DNA from: Eustoma russellianum | Taxonomy: Eukaryota > Streptophyta > Magnoliopsida > Gentianales > Gentianaceae | Direction: 5' to 3' | Assembly: GCA_036186865.1 (NCBI GenBank) | Contig: AP025067.1 | Span: forward strand, 25,281,406 to 25,345,405 | DNA: 64,000 nt | Position numbers and translations under genes: made by a program | The notes under the pieces: generated by a model | The model's database searches: none | Seen by the model: only the letters and a program-made list of their open reading frames with translations | Told to the model about the DNA's origin: nothing | Shown: piece after piece, positions 22,388 to 33,476 of the stretch | Numbering within the stretch: the first letter of the stretch is position 1 | How the letters are laid out: each line of letters opens with the position of its first letter

Positions 22388-22850
22388 GGTGGAAGATCAA
22401 ATTACATGAAATTAAATGTGGATGCTGCCGTTGGTCGCAGCGGAGCAGCAGCGGGTGCTGTGTTACGTAATGATTCAGGAGGTTTCGTTTCTGCGGTTTG
22501 TTTTGCACTGCCAAGTGCTACGCCAGTTAGAGCAGAACTTATGGCCTTGCTCTACTCTCTTCTTCTTTATGCCGTGACATATGATGGCTTATATGTTGAA
22601 ACTGATTGCAGAATGCTTCTGACTATGCTTGCTAATCCTTCTCAATATAATGGCTCTTGTTCAGGGGATGTACAGCGGACTATCATGCTGCTATGTCTCA
22701 ATGCATCTACTATAAGCTATTGTCCACGTGAGGCAAACACTGCTGCCCATCTACTAGCGCGTTATGGTCTAAGAGCAGCAGGAATACAGACATACACGTC
22801 AGCTTCTGCTCTGCCCTGCGAAGTGCGAGGAGCCGTGATCCTGGATAACC
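22388..22850 (+). pseudogene. Inverted L1 RNase H segment of LINE B
   Basis: MKLNVDAAVGRSGAAAGAVL is the start of a plant LINE-type RNase H, with the first catalytic Asp in LNVDAA. AELMALLYSLL and YVETDCRMLL carry the next catalytic residues, and REANTAAHLLARYGL is the C-terminal motif. LINE A has the equivalent KLNVDASVG at about 29505. The open frame runs past the homology to 23113, where it reads antisense ORF1, so that extension is not protein-coding in the family sense. Confidence 0.8.
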
Positions 22851-22859
22851 TACTGCAAG

Positions 22860-24194
22860 ATCAACTTCATCTTCCTCTTCCCAAAAGTGGTCTTGATAGA
22901 ATTGTTCAATTAAGGGATCATAATCAAGCAAGGAAGGATGGTCACTGGCTGGCATTATCGCCAGTGGAAATGGCAATTCAATTTGAACGGATTGAATTTG
23001 GACTTCCGGAGCCACTTCAGATGGTGGGTTCACCTCTTGAGTATGCTGTACATTCGTGTCTGAAATCTCCAAGGGCGGAGGAGATATGTGGACTGCTTTA
23101 TCTTCTATGTTAGATTCATCGGTCTGGGTAGATAGTGTAGCAGAGGAGGATGTATCCATCTGCTGCTCATCCTGATGCTCTTGAACTTCCAATGTTGGCG
23201 GCACTAATAGTACAGGACATAAATCTGCAGTCAACCGAGAGAAAATCTGCGATATAGATGTATTCGCAGTAGTCACAAGGTCCTGTGATTCCTTAGCCTG
23301 AATGGATTGAGTTGTTGCCTCCTGTAGTTCTTCCCTATCATCACCGTCCTCTGCTCCAACAGTCTGGGCCAGAGTCTGAATAGGAACAGAATCTCCAATA
23401 GGTTGTTCTTCAGCCTCTTTCTGAATATTTCCTTTAGAAATCAACACCTCATTCTTTCCTGCATTCTTCGTTGGATGTGCTGGTGCATGACCCTTCCCAT
23501 CGCCACATGTACCCAGTAAGTGACCAAGCCGACGGCATTTGCTGCAGTACCTAGGAAGATCTTCATACACAACTATGTAAAAGAAAGAATGTTCTCCTCA
23601 GTCTATAAATATCTTAGACGGTAAATCCATGGTGACATCCACTTCAAAACAAAACCTCGCCACAGAGGGATGATGAAAACTTAAGGTAGCCGAATCCATC
23701 TTTAACGGTGTACCAATCAACTTTGCGATCTCATATAACGTACGATAATCGTGGAGATGAATTGGAAGACCCTCAAGTGCCACCCACACCGGGACAATTG
23801 GGGTATCCAGACATGGATCAAAAGATAGAGCCCATTTCGTAACCTTCATATCGTATCCCTGGAAACGCCAGTGACGACAATAAAAGAATCGCGTATAATC
23901 ATCTTCGTTAATAAAGTTTAGCAGCACATGTCCCTCATCAAGGAGACCAACATTAACTGAACCTTTGAAACCAATTCTGTCAATCGAGGCGCGTAAGCCT
24001 GTCATAGATGGTCGGCCACGCCAAAAGGTTCCAACCAAGGCGTACTTAAAGCGATTTACAACAATGTCAATTTCATCTTGCGTAAATGAAACAGCCGGGT
24101 ATCCTTTATAGCTTCCCGTCTCACGCGATGGGAATTTGCCTGCAACTGCAGACGATACCATAGCCGCAAATGATTTGGATGGCGGCGGTTCCAA
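22860..24194 (-). pseudogene. LINE B ORF1 (RNA-binding protein)
   Basis: ORF1 proteins bind the LINE RNA. The N-terminal region (24194-23598) is DUF4283-like: FKYALVGTFWRGRPSMTGL, RIGFKGSVNVGLLDEGHVLL and PIVPVWVALEGLPIHLHDY. A zinc knuckle follows across a small frame break: YCSKCRRLGHLLGTC at about 23550-23510. The rest is low-complexity Gln/Glu/Ser sequence. The first part is open for 198 codons and the second for over 230, so decay is limited. Confidence 0.85.
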
Positions 24195-24532
24195 CTCAGA
24201 CCAAGTATGAATTCAAGACTAGTAGTAAATGATGTTGCAGCATTACAATTAAAAGGTTGAAACTTTTGCAATATTTGGGGCTGCCGAATAACCCGTAGAA
24301 CAATCGCTGAATCAAAATGAAAGAAACGAAACCAGAGGAAATTACCGGTGGAAGAATCGAGTTCGTCGTGAAAAAAGATTAAAGAATGGATCTTTGCAGT
24401 CGCAGATGGAGCGCGAAGGCAGAATTGAAGTCGCAGTCTGAATCAAAACAGCGAAGAAGAAGAGGAAGAGAGACAGCGGCAGCGGCGGCTGCCGACTACG
24501 AACCTGCGATCGCCAGAGTGTTTTTATGTATA

Positions 24533-24533
<1 letters not shown>

Positions 24534-24573
<40 letters not shown>

Positions 24574-24645
24574 CTTTGTGTAGATATATGTATATTTACA
24601 TACATATACATATACATATATATACACACATATATAGAAAAGATG
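24534..24645. repeat. TG/TA microsatellite between two LINE 5' ends
   Basis: (TG)n, (TA)n and mixed CATATA repeats. Open frames called in it on both strands are simple-sequence artefacts. Confidence 0.9.
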
Positions 24646-24776
24646 GATTCTTCTCTGGCGGCGGGGTGCGTTCGATGGCAGCTGTAATGCCGCCGTCCTC
24701 GACATTCATTTTAGCAATTAAATTTGATATTTCCAGTTTCCAATTCCCGTTTAGACTGAAGTAGGTTGCGATCGCA

Positions 24777-25989
24777 ATGGCGTTTACATCGCAACCGATA
24801 ACATTTGCTGAGATTGTTTCCGGGTCTTCTTCCACAGTCTCAATCTCACCCAAAATAGTTAGTCGACACAAAGGTATTCCCTTTATTGCATTTACAGATG
24901 AGGAAGTTGATGCTTTGGCAGTCCCGTATAAGTTTGCATTGGTAGGCACATTTTGGTACGGTAGGCCACCGTTGAAGTTGATACGTGACGTATTTGAACG
25001 GATTGGCTTTCATAATGACATTCGGATAACCCTTATTGATCAAAAACACATTCTTTTGAATTTCAAGCATGAGCCACATTATGTACGCTGCTTTTATCGA
25101 AGATCATGGAATATATCTGGTTGCCATATGCGTGTTACGAAATAGACCGTTGATTTTGATCCCTCATCTGATGTTCCAATCGTCCCAGTGTGGGTTGCTC
25201 TTCTAGGTTTGCCGATACACTTACAGTAGAAAGCTGCATTATATGAAATTGTCCGCCCTTTAGGACATCCAATTAAGCTTGATGTTGCCACTGCTGATGG
25301 GTTGCGGCCCTTTATTGCTAGGGTATGTGTGGGAGTAGATGTATCACAAGAATTACCCCAAAAAATCTATTTGCATGCAAAGAAGATGATACTACAGCAA
25401 GTAATCTATGAAGATTTGCCTCAGTTTTGTGTCACTTGTCATAGATTAGGTCACGCCACTGGACACTGCAGTGATCAACCGACACAAAATGTTGAAGTAA
25501 AGTCCAAGCCCACTACAAGATGGACGCCGAAAAAAATAACATTTGCAGTGGCATGGATAAGGATGCTGATGTGCCCATGCCTACTGTATCGTTGATGACA
25601 AGAGCGACTTCGCCAACTATTCAGGAGATTTAGCCGACACCTGGTATTCTGACAATGGAGGATCATCCATATCCACCCGTCTCAAATATTCAAGATTTAG
25701 AGAAATTGCATGAAGACAAAGAAGATGATGTGTTAGCCCAACAAAAGCTGCATGATGATCCTGATTATTGTCAGGTTTCAGACTCTGATGTGGGACATAC
25801 AGATATTTTTTCAGAAGATAGAGAGAGCTCTATGTCTTTTATTGCACGAATGAAAGCGGACTCAGAGGCAATTGGCAAACGCCTTCTATCGCGTCCACCA
25901 GTGGTAGATGATGCACTTATTCTTGCCTCAATAAATTCAACTTCTGAGGCTGATACTGATGGATTTATACCGGCACAATGCAGGCGGTG
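24777..25989 (+). pseudogene. LINE A ORF1
   Basis: The start is MAFTSQPITFAEIVSG at 24777. DUF4283-like blocks YKFALVGTFWYGRPPLKLI, RIGFHNDIRITLIDQKHIL and PIVPVWVALLGLPIHL follow, and a zinc knuckle CVTCHRLGHATGHC stands at about 25430-25470. Stops at 25143 and 25228 and a frame change near 25590 break it. The last part (25655-25989) is acidic and ends DGFIPAQCRR. The protein would package the LINE RNA. Confidence 0.85.
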
Positions 25990-26100
25990 ACGTAGGACTA
26001 GAAAAGAACTTCCACCAAGACTGCCTTCTTCTATATTGACTTGCAGCGCCACACAGTTTTGTTCTGATCTCTCGCATCATTCATCTGACCAAATGTCTCA

Positions 26101-29100
26101 ATGAAATCTTTAACGTGGAATGATGGAGGGCTGCGAACTTCACTCAATCGATTAATTGTGTTGCAGCAAACTCACAAGCTAGATTTACTAATAATAATTG
26201 AGCCAAAACAATGAGTCAACAAGCTTCATTCATATCGACTCAAGTTAGGTTTTTGGCACGCTTTATCTACATGTGATAATAATGTCTGGATTCTATGGCA
26301 GGCGAGTACTATACATTTCCACAATATCATACATTCTACGCAGGCCTCTCTTTTTCGGTTTAAATGGCTACCTCTCCAGCAAGATATGGCGTGGACAGTT
26401 GTTTATGGAAAAGACATAGTTTCTGATCGCAAAGAATTGTGGGAGACAATATATAATCATTCGCAGCAGGTGTCGGGCCCATGGGTTATTGGCGGAGATT
26501 TTAATACATTCCTACGACTAGAAGAACATAGAGGCCGTGCCTCTCCAGCACTTTGTACTTTAGCGGATTTCAATGAATGTGTTCAAGTTTGTCATTTGCA
26601 TGAACTGCCTACTGTGGGTTCGGTGTTTACATGGTCACGAGGAAGTGGTATCAATCGAGTTCAACGTTGTTTACATAGATTACTCAGTAATACAGCTTTT
26701 GTAAATCTATTTGCCGATATGGAGGTGCAACACCTTTCGAGTCTTTCTTCAGATCACAAACCTTTACTCCTCAAGTGTGTCACAACAATGGAAAAGCCTC
26801 ATATATCTTTTCGTTTTCTGAATGCATGGGCAGATCATCCAGATTTTTATGATTATGTTGCTGCAACATGGAAGAGTTATCCTACAGCAGGAGGCACGCG
26901 TGGGCTGTATAATAAGCTTAATATGCTGAAAAAAGAATTACGCAATTGGAACCTACGGGTGTATGGCAATATATTCAGCCATGCCTCTGAGGTAGAGAAA
27001 GAGTTTGTACGGACTGAAGCTATTTATGATGCGAACCCAACAGAGGAAAATAGGATAGCCTTCTCGCTGGCACAGGCTAACCTATTGCGCTCCAACTCAG
27101 AACAAGTAGCGTTTTGGGCGCAAAAATCTATAATGCGATGGGCAAAATAGGGTGAATCAAATACGTCATACTTTCATGCAATTGTCGCAGATAGACACCG
27201 TCACCAACGAATTCGTCAGATATCAGATTCTAATGGAGCTTTGATTTTGGAACAGCAGGCTATGGGAACACTTGCGGCTGACTATTATAAGCATCTATTT
27301 ACACAGGAAGCAACTTACGATATAGAGGATTTAATGTCCCACATTCCGACGATACTAACTCAGGCGAACAATGATAATCTATTGCGACTCCCTACATTAG
27401 ATGAGACAAAGCAGGCTGTTTGAAGTTTAAATCCAAACAGCGCAGCAGGGCCTCATGGATATAATGTCTTTTTCTTCCGGAAGTGTTGGGATATTTTGCA
27501 CAATGACGTATTTCTAGTGGTGCAGGAATTTTTTCTGGGCGTCCCAGCTCCACAAGCAATGTTATCGTCGATCATAACATTAATCCCCAAGATATCACAA
27601 CCACGGACTTTTGTAGACTTTAGGCCAATCTGCCTATCAAACTTTGTGAGTAAGTTGATTACGCAAATTATGGTTACACGGTTATAGGACTTTTTACCAG
27701 CTCTTATTTCGAAGGAATAGATAAGATTTTTAAAGGGACGTGACATAAGTGAACAGGTGCTTATGGCAAATGAGATGGTCCATCATTTGAACAAAGATAC
27801 ACGTGGAGGACATGTCATTGTGAAGCTCGATATGGCAAAGGCTTTTGACAGGGTGAATTGGAATTATATATACGTTTGCTAATTCAGTTTGGTTTCTCGA
27901 ATCGTTTCACAAGAATTATCATGAATACGATGACATACTCTAAGTTATCTATCTCCCTAAATGGCCAATTATATGGATTTTTCTCTCCAGCAAGAGGAGT
28001 CAAGCAAGGTGACCATTTATCGCCATTGCTTTTTATACTTTGCTCAGAGGGATTTAGCAGGAGACTAAATCATTTAGTCCAAACACATGTGCTGCATGAT
28101 TTTAATTTGGGTCGAACTCCATATGTGTCGCATTTGGCGTATGCAGATGATTTGCTTATTTTTCTAAATTGGGCTTCTCATAATCTGTGACTTTTTCAGT
28201 CCTTTCTGCACTCTTATCAAAGAGCTTCTGGACAGTTGGTAAATTATCATAAGAGCCAGTTTGTAGTTAGCTCTTGCATCTCTTTACAGCGCCGTGCAGT
28301 CATTGCGAATATATTAGGAATGCGCTCTACCTCTCTTCCTCTTAAGTATCTCGGGTCATATATATACAGGGGCGTAAATCGTGCACAATATTATCAGACA
28401 CTTTTAAATCATTTTGATACTAAATTACAAGGTTGGGCAAGTCAGTTACTCTCACCTGGAGGTAAATTGGTGCTTTTGCAGTCAGTTCTCACGTCTTTGC
28501 CTTTGCACATTATGCCTGCATCTAGACTTCCCAAGAGTGTCATCCGCGCCATTGAACAACAGATGTCTTCTTTTTTCTGGGGCGAACGATACCATTGGAT
28601 TTCTTGGTCAAGAGTATGTCGCCCAACGTCGGAGGGAGGCTTGGGCATCAGAAATATGCAGCAACTTCAACAATCTTATGATTGTAAGTTATGGTGGCAT
28701 TATCACACTGGTGCCTCCCTATGGGCGCACTATATGCATCAACGATATGGCTCAAGAAAAGGCTTTACACCCCGCCTATTTGACTCCCCAAGTTGGAAGC
28801 GTGTATGCTTTCATTCTACATGTTTGGCACATGCTAATCTCTTGCATCAGCCGCGTTGGATGTCAACGGCACATGGATCCTTTACGTTGCGGCAAGCCTA
28901 TGAAGATTGTAGAGTTCATTATCCAGTTCTTTTCACGCATAAGTTTATATGGTGGAGTCCCATACAAAAATCTGCAAGCATTTTTATGTGGCGATTATTA
29001 CATGGAGCATTACCCATAGAAGACAATCTCATTCGCTTCTTAACTGCTAGTCCAACAATATGCCCATTTTGTAAGTCTTCTTCAGCTTCAGTGGATCATC

Positions 29101-29963
29101 TTTTTGTCCACTGCAACTATATTAAGTCATTGTGGATTCGTTTAGCATTGATTTTCAATGGACCTTTGCCTGCATCTTCAAATATGCGATTAAATATCAT
29201 GAGATGGTGGTTATCTTCCACCGCGACCACTCTTATTGGGAAATATCGAATTGTCATTCCCTCATTTCTCTGTTGGTCTATATAGAAAGTATATTCAAAT
29301 TTGATTTTCGATGATGAAGAATTATCTCATCAAAACATATACACTATGACAAGACAATTGTGCTACACTTGGGAAGCTAAATTTTCGGGAAAGAAACATG
29401 CTGTACATTTATCAAAGGTTATTGATATGGGTTTCTCTTCTCACTTAAAAATACCACGGATAAGAATTGTCAAATGGATACTCCCTCCGTCTGGCAAATT
29501 CAAGTTAAATGTGGATGCATCGGTAGGTAAGACTATGGCCACGGCAGGGGCCATCTTGAGAGACTCAAATGGGAGCCTGGTGACGACGCTATCTTTTACT
29601 CTTCCTTGATTATCACCATTTCTGGCAGAGCTTCATGCTACTATATACAGTCTCATATATTTTAGCTTCTCACATGAAAACATTCTAGTTGAGACTGATT
29701 GCTTAAATATCCTTCAATCTCCAAGGGATATACTCAACGCGCATGGCGATCTGTTTCGACGCTTACATCTCTTTCTGAGTCTATTAGATAGAACTATGCA
29801 TCACACTCTGCGAGAGGCAAACATGGTAGCTCATCACTTGGCACAGCATTGTCAGATGAACCCAACCATGACAATTTATACTTCGCCATCTTCTCTACCT
29901 CCACCTGCACGAGGGCATCTTCTAACGTATCACACCATTTCATCTATACGCATTAACGACTAG
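26101..29963 (+). pseudogene. LINE A ORF2: endonuclease, reverse transcriptase, RNase H
   Basis: It begins MKSLTWNDGGLR (26101), the plant L1 ORF2 start. The APE-type endonuclease shows WVIGGDFNTFL, with the catalytic Asp/Asn, and SSLSSDHKPLL, with the catalytic SDH. Reverse transcriptase follows: LNPNSAAGPHGYNVFFF, KISQPRTFVDFRPICLSN, VIVKLDMAKAFDRVNW, RGVKQGDHLSPLLFI and LAYADDLLIF, with YADD intact at about 28139. A zinc-binding zf-RVT region (PTICPFCKSSSASVDHLFVHC) and RNase H (KLNVDASVGKTM) end it at 29963. Stops occur near 26203, 27150, 27423, 27688 and 28190, and a frameshift near 27860. Catalytic residues are conserved although the frame is dead. Confidence 0.9.
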
Positions 29964-30574
29964 TTTCGATGCATTCAGACACAGGACTACAACAACATAT
30001 GATTGCAAAGTTGCCTGTATCTCAGTGGTACAGGCAACGTCGGTATGATGTTGTCACGTTTTCACCTCTTATCACAATGTTTTTGTGTTTTCTTAATACT
30101 ACTTACACATCTCTTTTGATATTTGCGTTAATGAGGTCCAATGGATTCCAAAATGGCAATACCTGCAGGCATCAAGCGCTTCTCTTTCATCACGCCTGTA
30201 TTCTTCTAGAATGCAGGCGGTATCGGTATGGTTTTCTTTCTATTCGCTCATATTTTTTTGATGCACCTTATTTGAAACTTACATCTCGAATTTGGCAAAT
30301 TTTGCGGAGATCACCTGGACTGCGTGCGGCTCAAGATCGAAGACATAGAAGTGTGCTCGTCAACTATGATTTGCTTTTTCCACTTTCAAACTGTTTTTCT
30401 TACTTTAAATTTTGCTTTGTACTTTTAATGAACATTATGCTTTTCCTTTCGTCGAATTTTTCTTTTGGGAGAGTCTCCTCTAGATTTTAGATGAATAATG
30501 TAACCACGGTATTCCTCTGCCACAAGTGAGGGTTATATTATTAATAAAACACCGGACGGTACCGCCCGTCTTTC

Positions 30575-30576
<2 letters not shown>

Positions 30577-30648
<72 letters not shown>

Positions 30649-30707
30649 CACACACGCACACACACACATACACACACGCGCGCGCGTACACACACATAGA
30701 TATATAT
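30577..30707. repeat. TA/CA/CG microsatellite
   Basis: About 45 bases of TA, then CA and TA blocks, and a CG core (CGCGCGCG). It replaces the usual poly-A tail of LINE A and may have grown from it. Confidence 0.9.
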
Positions 30708-30795
30708 AGCATCTTATGACAGAGTGTTTATTGAAACTAAGTAATTGTTTCGTTAAAGAAAAAAATGTAATTGCCAATGATGGATATTTAACGGA

Positions 30796-30975
30796 TGGGA
30801 TCCGCTCACCGCGCGGTGAGTCACCGCGCTCCCCACAACGCGACACGTGGCAACAGAGAGTGTGATGAGACTGGATGAGGGTCCTTCATCCAGCCTCACC
30901 ACCCTCTCCTGTTGCCACGTGTCACACGGTGACGCACGCGGTGAGGGGGATGCGGTGAGGAGATCTGAACCCGAT
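30796..30975. mobile_element. Fold-back MITE with G-box arms
   Basis: Two imperfect inverted arms meet near 30882. GACACGTGGCAACAG (30842-30856) is the exact complement of 30909-30923. Outer parts CGCTCACCGCG and GCGGTGAGG also pair. The outer end GAGATCTGAACCC resembles that of the element at 56106-56277. No coding capacity. CACGTG G-boxes occur in both arms. Confidence 0.65.
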
Positions 30976-31447
30976 ATTTAAATAGTGGAACTCTTTTCTG
31001 AAACTCGTTTAGCTTTTCGTCATTATTACGAATCTCAAAACCTTTATTTGATTTCTTCGTAAACAAGGAATATTTTACAGTTGGGATCTATTCATACTTT
31101 GGGAAATTGCAACTCCAACAGACTTAGGCCGGTTTTTAAATTTTTTTTTCATGGTAAACTGCCAAAATGTCCTTTTCGTTTACCTTAAATTTTTTTGGTT
31201 TAAAAAAAAGCAGCTAAGGCCTAAGGTACCATTATTTATACCATCATTAAACATGCAAGACATTGACTTTCATGGAAGCGACAAAAGGAGAAATCTGGTC
31301 TGAAGAGAGAAATCTGGTCTGACATGAGGGGACGGGGCCTAGACAGCCATTTCACATTATTTTTTCATCACGATTTCGTTTCCGTTTACTTCAAGTTTTT
31401 TAGAGCAGCTAGAGTATCATTATTTATATCATCATTACGGAAACAGA
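30976..31447. other. Non-coding stretch with local duplications
   Basis: A 19-base word (AGAGAAATCTGGTCTGA) is repeated in tandem near 31288-31323. The block GTATCATTATTTATA-CATCATTA near 31410 repeats one near 31226. No gene seen. Confidence 0.5.
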
Positions 31448-31609
31448 TTTAGTGACGCGGCCAAGGGGAGGACGCGTCAGATGCGTCCAATAGACGTCTG
31501 ACACGTGTCTCTCTGAAAAAAATTAAACCAAATAAAAATTGTTGTAGCGTCATGTGTCAGACGCTGACTGAGCACGTCTGACGTGTCCGCCTATGTGAGC
31601 GTCACCAAA
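31448..31609. mobile_element. MITE with GTGACGC terminal inverted repeats
   Basis: Ends TTTAGTGACGC (31448-31458) and GCGTCACCAAA (31599-31609) are inverted copies with one mismatch. Inner parts rich in CGTCTGACACGTG also pair across the 162-bp unit. It interrupts a duplicated stretch: sequence on both sides continues a second copy of 31226-31290. Confidence 0.6.
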
Positions 31610-32212
31610 GTTTTACCCCATCATTACTCATTCAGGACAGCGACTTTTGGGAACTGGACCAAACTAGAGGAATCTGGTTTGTGTTTACCAGGCTGGAGAG
31701 GTTCTTCTTGACTTTGTAGAAGTACGGTTCTGCTTGATTAGTCGACTGAATTTGGGATAAAAATTTAAAATATAACTACTTCATTCAGAATTCGTTGCAG
31801 AAAGTATCATGGTGTTCAGGACGTAACAATTTCCAAGCCCCTAAGTAGGTGCACACCTCTCATGGCAAAAAGATCGGATCTTCATCTAGATTAGAAATGA
31901 TTCAAAAATAAAAAAACGTCGTCTAAGTCTTACGCGGACGTATTTTGTTACTAGAACTAACGTTTTCATAAATCTGCACAAGTTGAACAACTCTGGAGCT
32001 ATTGTTCCGAAAAAAACTCTGAAGTTTTTTCATTTTTTGAAAAATGAAAAAAGGTTTTCATGTCATAAGAGTTTAGATCGGTCACGTATAGAGGTCAAGC
32101 TTAAGAGTTCATACAACTGGAATTGAAGAAGTTGATAGAGCTATTGCACATATATTGCATTTTATGACAGAATGTTACATAGCTATTACACACAAATATT
32201 CATGCTTTTTTC
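31610..32212. other. Non-coding stretch
   Basis: AT-rich sequence with a short A/T-rich inverted pair near 32020-32050. No gene or terminal repeat seen. Confidence 0.4.
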
Positions 32213-32766
32213 CTCTATATTTTTCTTTCATATGATGCTTAAAGTTTCATTAAATATTTTGTCCTAGGACGCTAGAAGTTTGAAAAGGGTAAAGAGCAAT
32301 CACCTTGGTACGAATGTTCCCTGGGAGAGAACGAAGAAGATTCTTGCGCTGCTTGGAATATTCATTCTTCAAGGGAGCCTGAGGTGGAGATAGACCACAA
32401 GAAGAAGCCATCATCAAGAACCAAAAGTTATGGCTTCTTAATTTTGTGGTTTAGTTCAATATCTCTGATCTGATTCGCTAGCAAACTAGATCAGAGGTTT
32501 CACCGTCCCGAGTTGAAGCAGATGAGGACGGAGTTTGAAAGGCGGTTGGCTGTTTAGGGAAAGGAACGGTTTGAGAGAAAGACACTTTTTTGGAGGCACT
32601 GGGTGTATGTATTTATATAAGAAAGATAGGGGAACAAGTACAAAGTTGATTAGAGAAGATATATTTATTGTATATTACCAAATATGGATTCAAGAAAAAT
32701 CAGTAGAATTTTGTTTGAGGTAGGAGATAATAAAAATGAATGCCTAAAATTCTGAAATCACATCAG
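32213..32766 (-). repeat. Duplicated block, copy 2
   Basis: Matches 21023-21957 without the inserted LTR fragment, so it shows the ancestral arrangement of the block. Confidence 0.8.
32304..32411 (-). CDS. Putative first exon, unknown gene, copy 2
   Basis: This is a 36-codon frame on the minus strand from the ATG at 32411 (MASSCGLSPPQAPLKNEY to NIRTK) to a GT donor, exactly as in copy 1. About nine residues differ between the copies, with no stop or indel. An upstream in-frame ATG gives one extra Met. Function is unknown and no downstream exon was found. Confidence 0.4.
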
Positions 32767-32824
32767 ACTTCAAATTAGTTAATTATTGAAGTCATTATGT
32801 ACACATTAAGATCATTTGTATAGC

Positions 32825-33430
32825 AGGATGGAGGACATAGATAGTGATGTAGCGCATCGAGTTCAAGCAGGCTGGTGTAGGTGGAGAGCGGTCTTAGAGG
32901 TACTATGTGACAAGAATTTTCCAACTAAATTAAAGAGATAATTTTATAGGATGGCAGTACGGCCGGTAATGTTATGTGGGACAGACTGCTGGTCCATGAA
33001 GAGGACACAGTCGCAGAAGATGGAAGTGGCAGAGATGAGGATGCTGAGGTGGATGTGTGGGCATACAAGGCTAGACCGGCTCAGCAATGAGGTATTTCAG
33101 AAAAGGCTATGGGTGGCTAGTATAGCGGATAAGATAACGGAGGGAAGACTAAAATAGTTTGGGCATGTCAAGCGGAGACGGACAACGCCGTCCGTCAGAG
33201 CAGTTGAAAGCTTCCTTATAGAGGGGAAAAGAAGTAAAGTCAGGCTCAAACTGACTTGGGAGGGACAGATTAGACATGACCTACTATATTTACACATCTC
33301 TGAGGACATGGTCCATGATAGGAGCTCATAGAGACGGAGGATTAAGGTTCCGAGGTTTAGGCAGATGTAGGGGCATCTTGGAGTCTATAAATGGGTTTAG
33401 ATACTTGCTCAATGTTAGGTTGACTTTGCA
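32825..33430 (+). pseudogene. RTE-type LINE, 3' end of reverse transcriptase ORF
   Basis: The segments DVAHRVQAGWCRWRAVLEVL, then MAVRPVMLCGTDCWSMKRT, VAEMRMLRWMCGHTRLDRL and RLKWFGHVKRRRTTP (across a TAG at 33154-33156) are the C-terminal part of plant RTE-clade non-LTR elements. These differ from the L1 elements elsewhere in the window. Stops and shifts are present and the catalytic RT core is missing (5' truncation, as usual for LINEs). The end near 33430 is not precise. Confidence 0.85.
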
Positions 33431-33476
33431 TTTTTTGGGCTGGTATTTGTCTTGCATTATTTGTCATTCATTATGT

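Larger units (their letters stand above)
22195..24530 (-). mobile_element. LINE B (L1-type), internally rearranged
   Basis: The minus strand carries a 5' UTR-like GC-rich start, ORF1 (24194 to about 22860), and a 3' tail at about 22390-22195 with AATAAA and a short A run. Endonuclease and reverse transcriptase are missing. In their place an RNase H segment (22388-22850) lies in the opposite orientation. It sits head to head with LINE A. Deletion plus inversion of an L1 copy explains it best. Confidence 0.65.
24646..30577 (+). mobile_element. LINE A (L1-type), near full length
   Basis: It has a GC-rich 5' UTR (from about 24646), ORF1 (24777-25989), ORF2 (26101-29963) and a 3' UTR ending with TTAATAAAACACC and a short self-complementary GGACGGTACCGCCCGTC, then a long TA/CA repeat. 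The order endonuclease-RT-zinc finger-RNase H is that of plant L1 elements. Only a modest number of stops and shifts are present. Confidence 0.85.

Noticed and set aside
22850..23113. Extension of the 235-codon plus-strand frame past RNase H
   Set aside because: It is antisense to LINE B ORF1; only the first part is RNase H.
24342..24764. Several overlapping frames on both strands, rich in Tyr-Ile and Cys-Val repeats
   Set aside because: They translate the TG/TA microsatellite between the two LINEs; simple-sequence artefacts.
30541..30846. 101-codon frame on the minus strand
   Set aside because: Mostly TA/CA microsatellite and fold-back MITE sequence.
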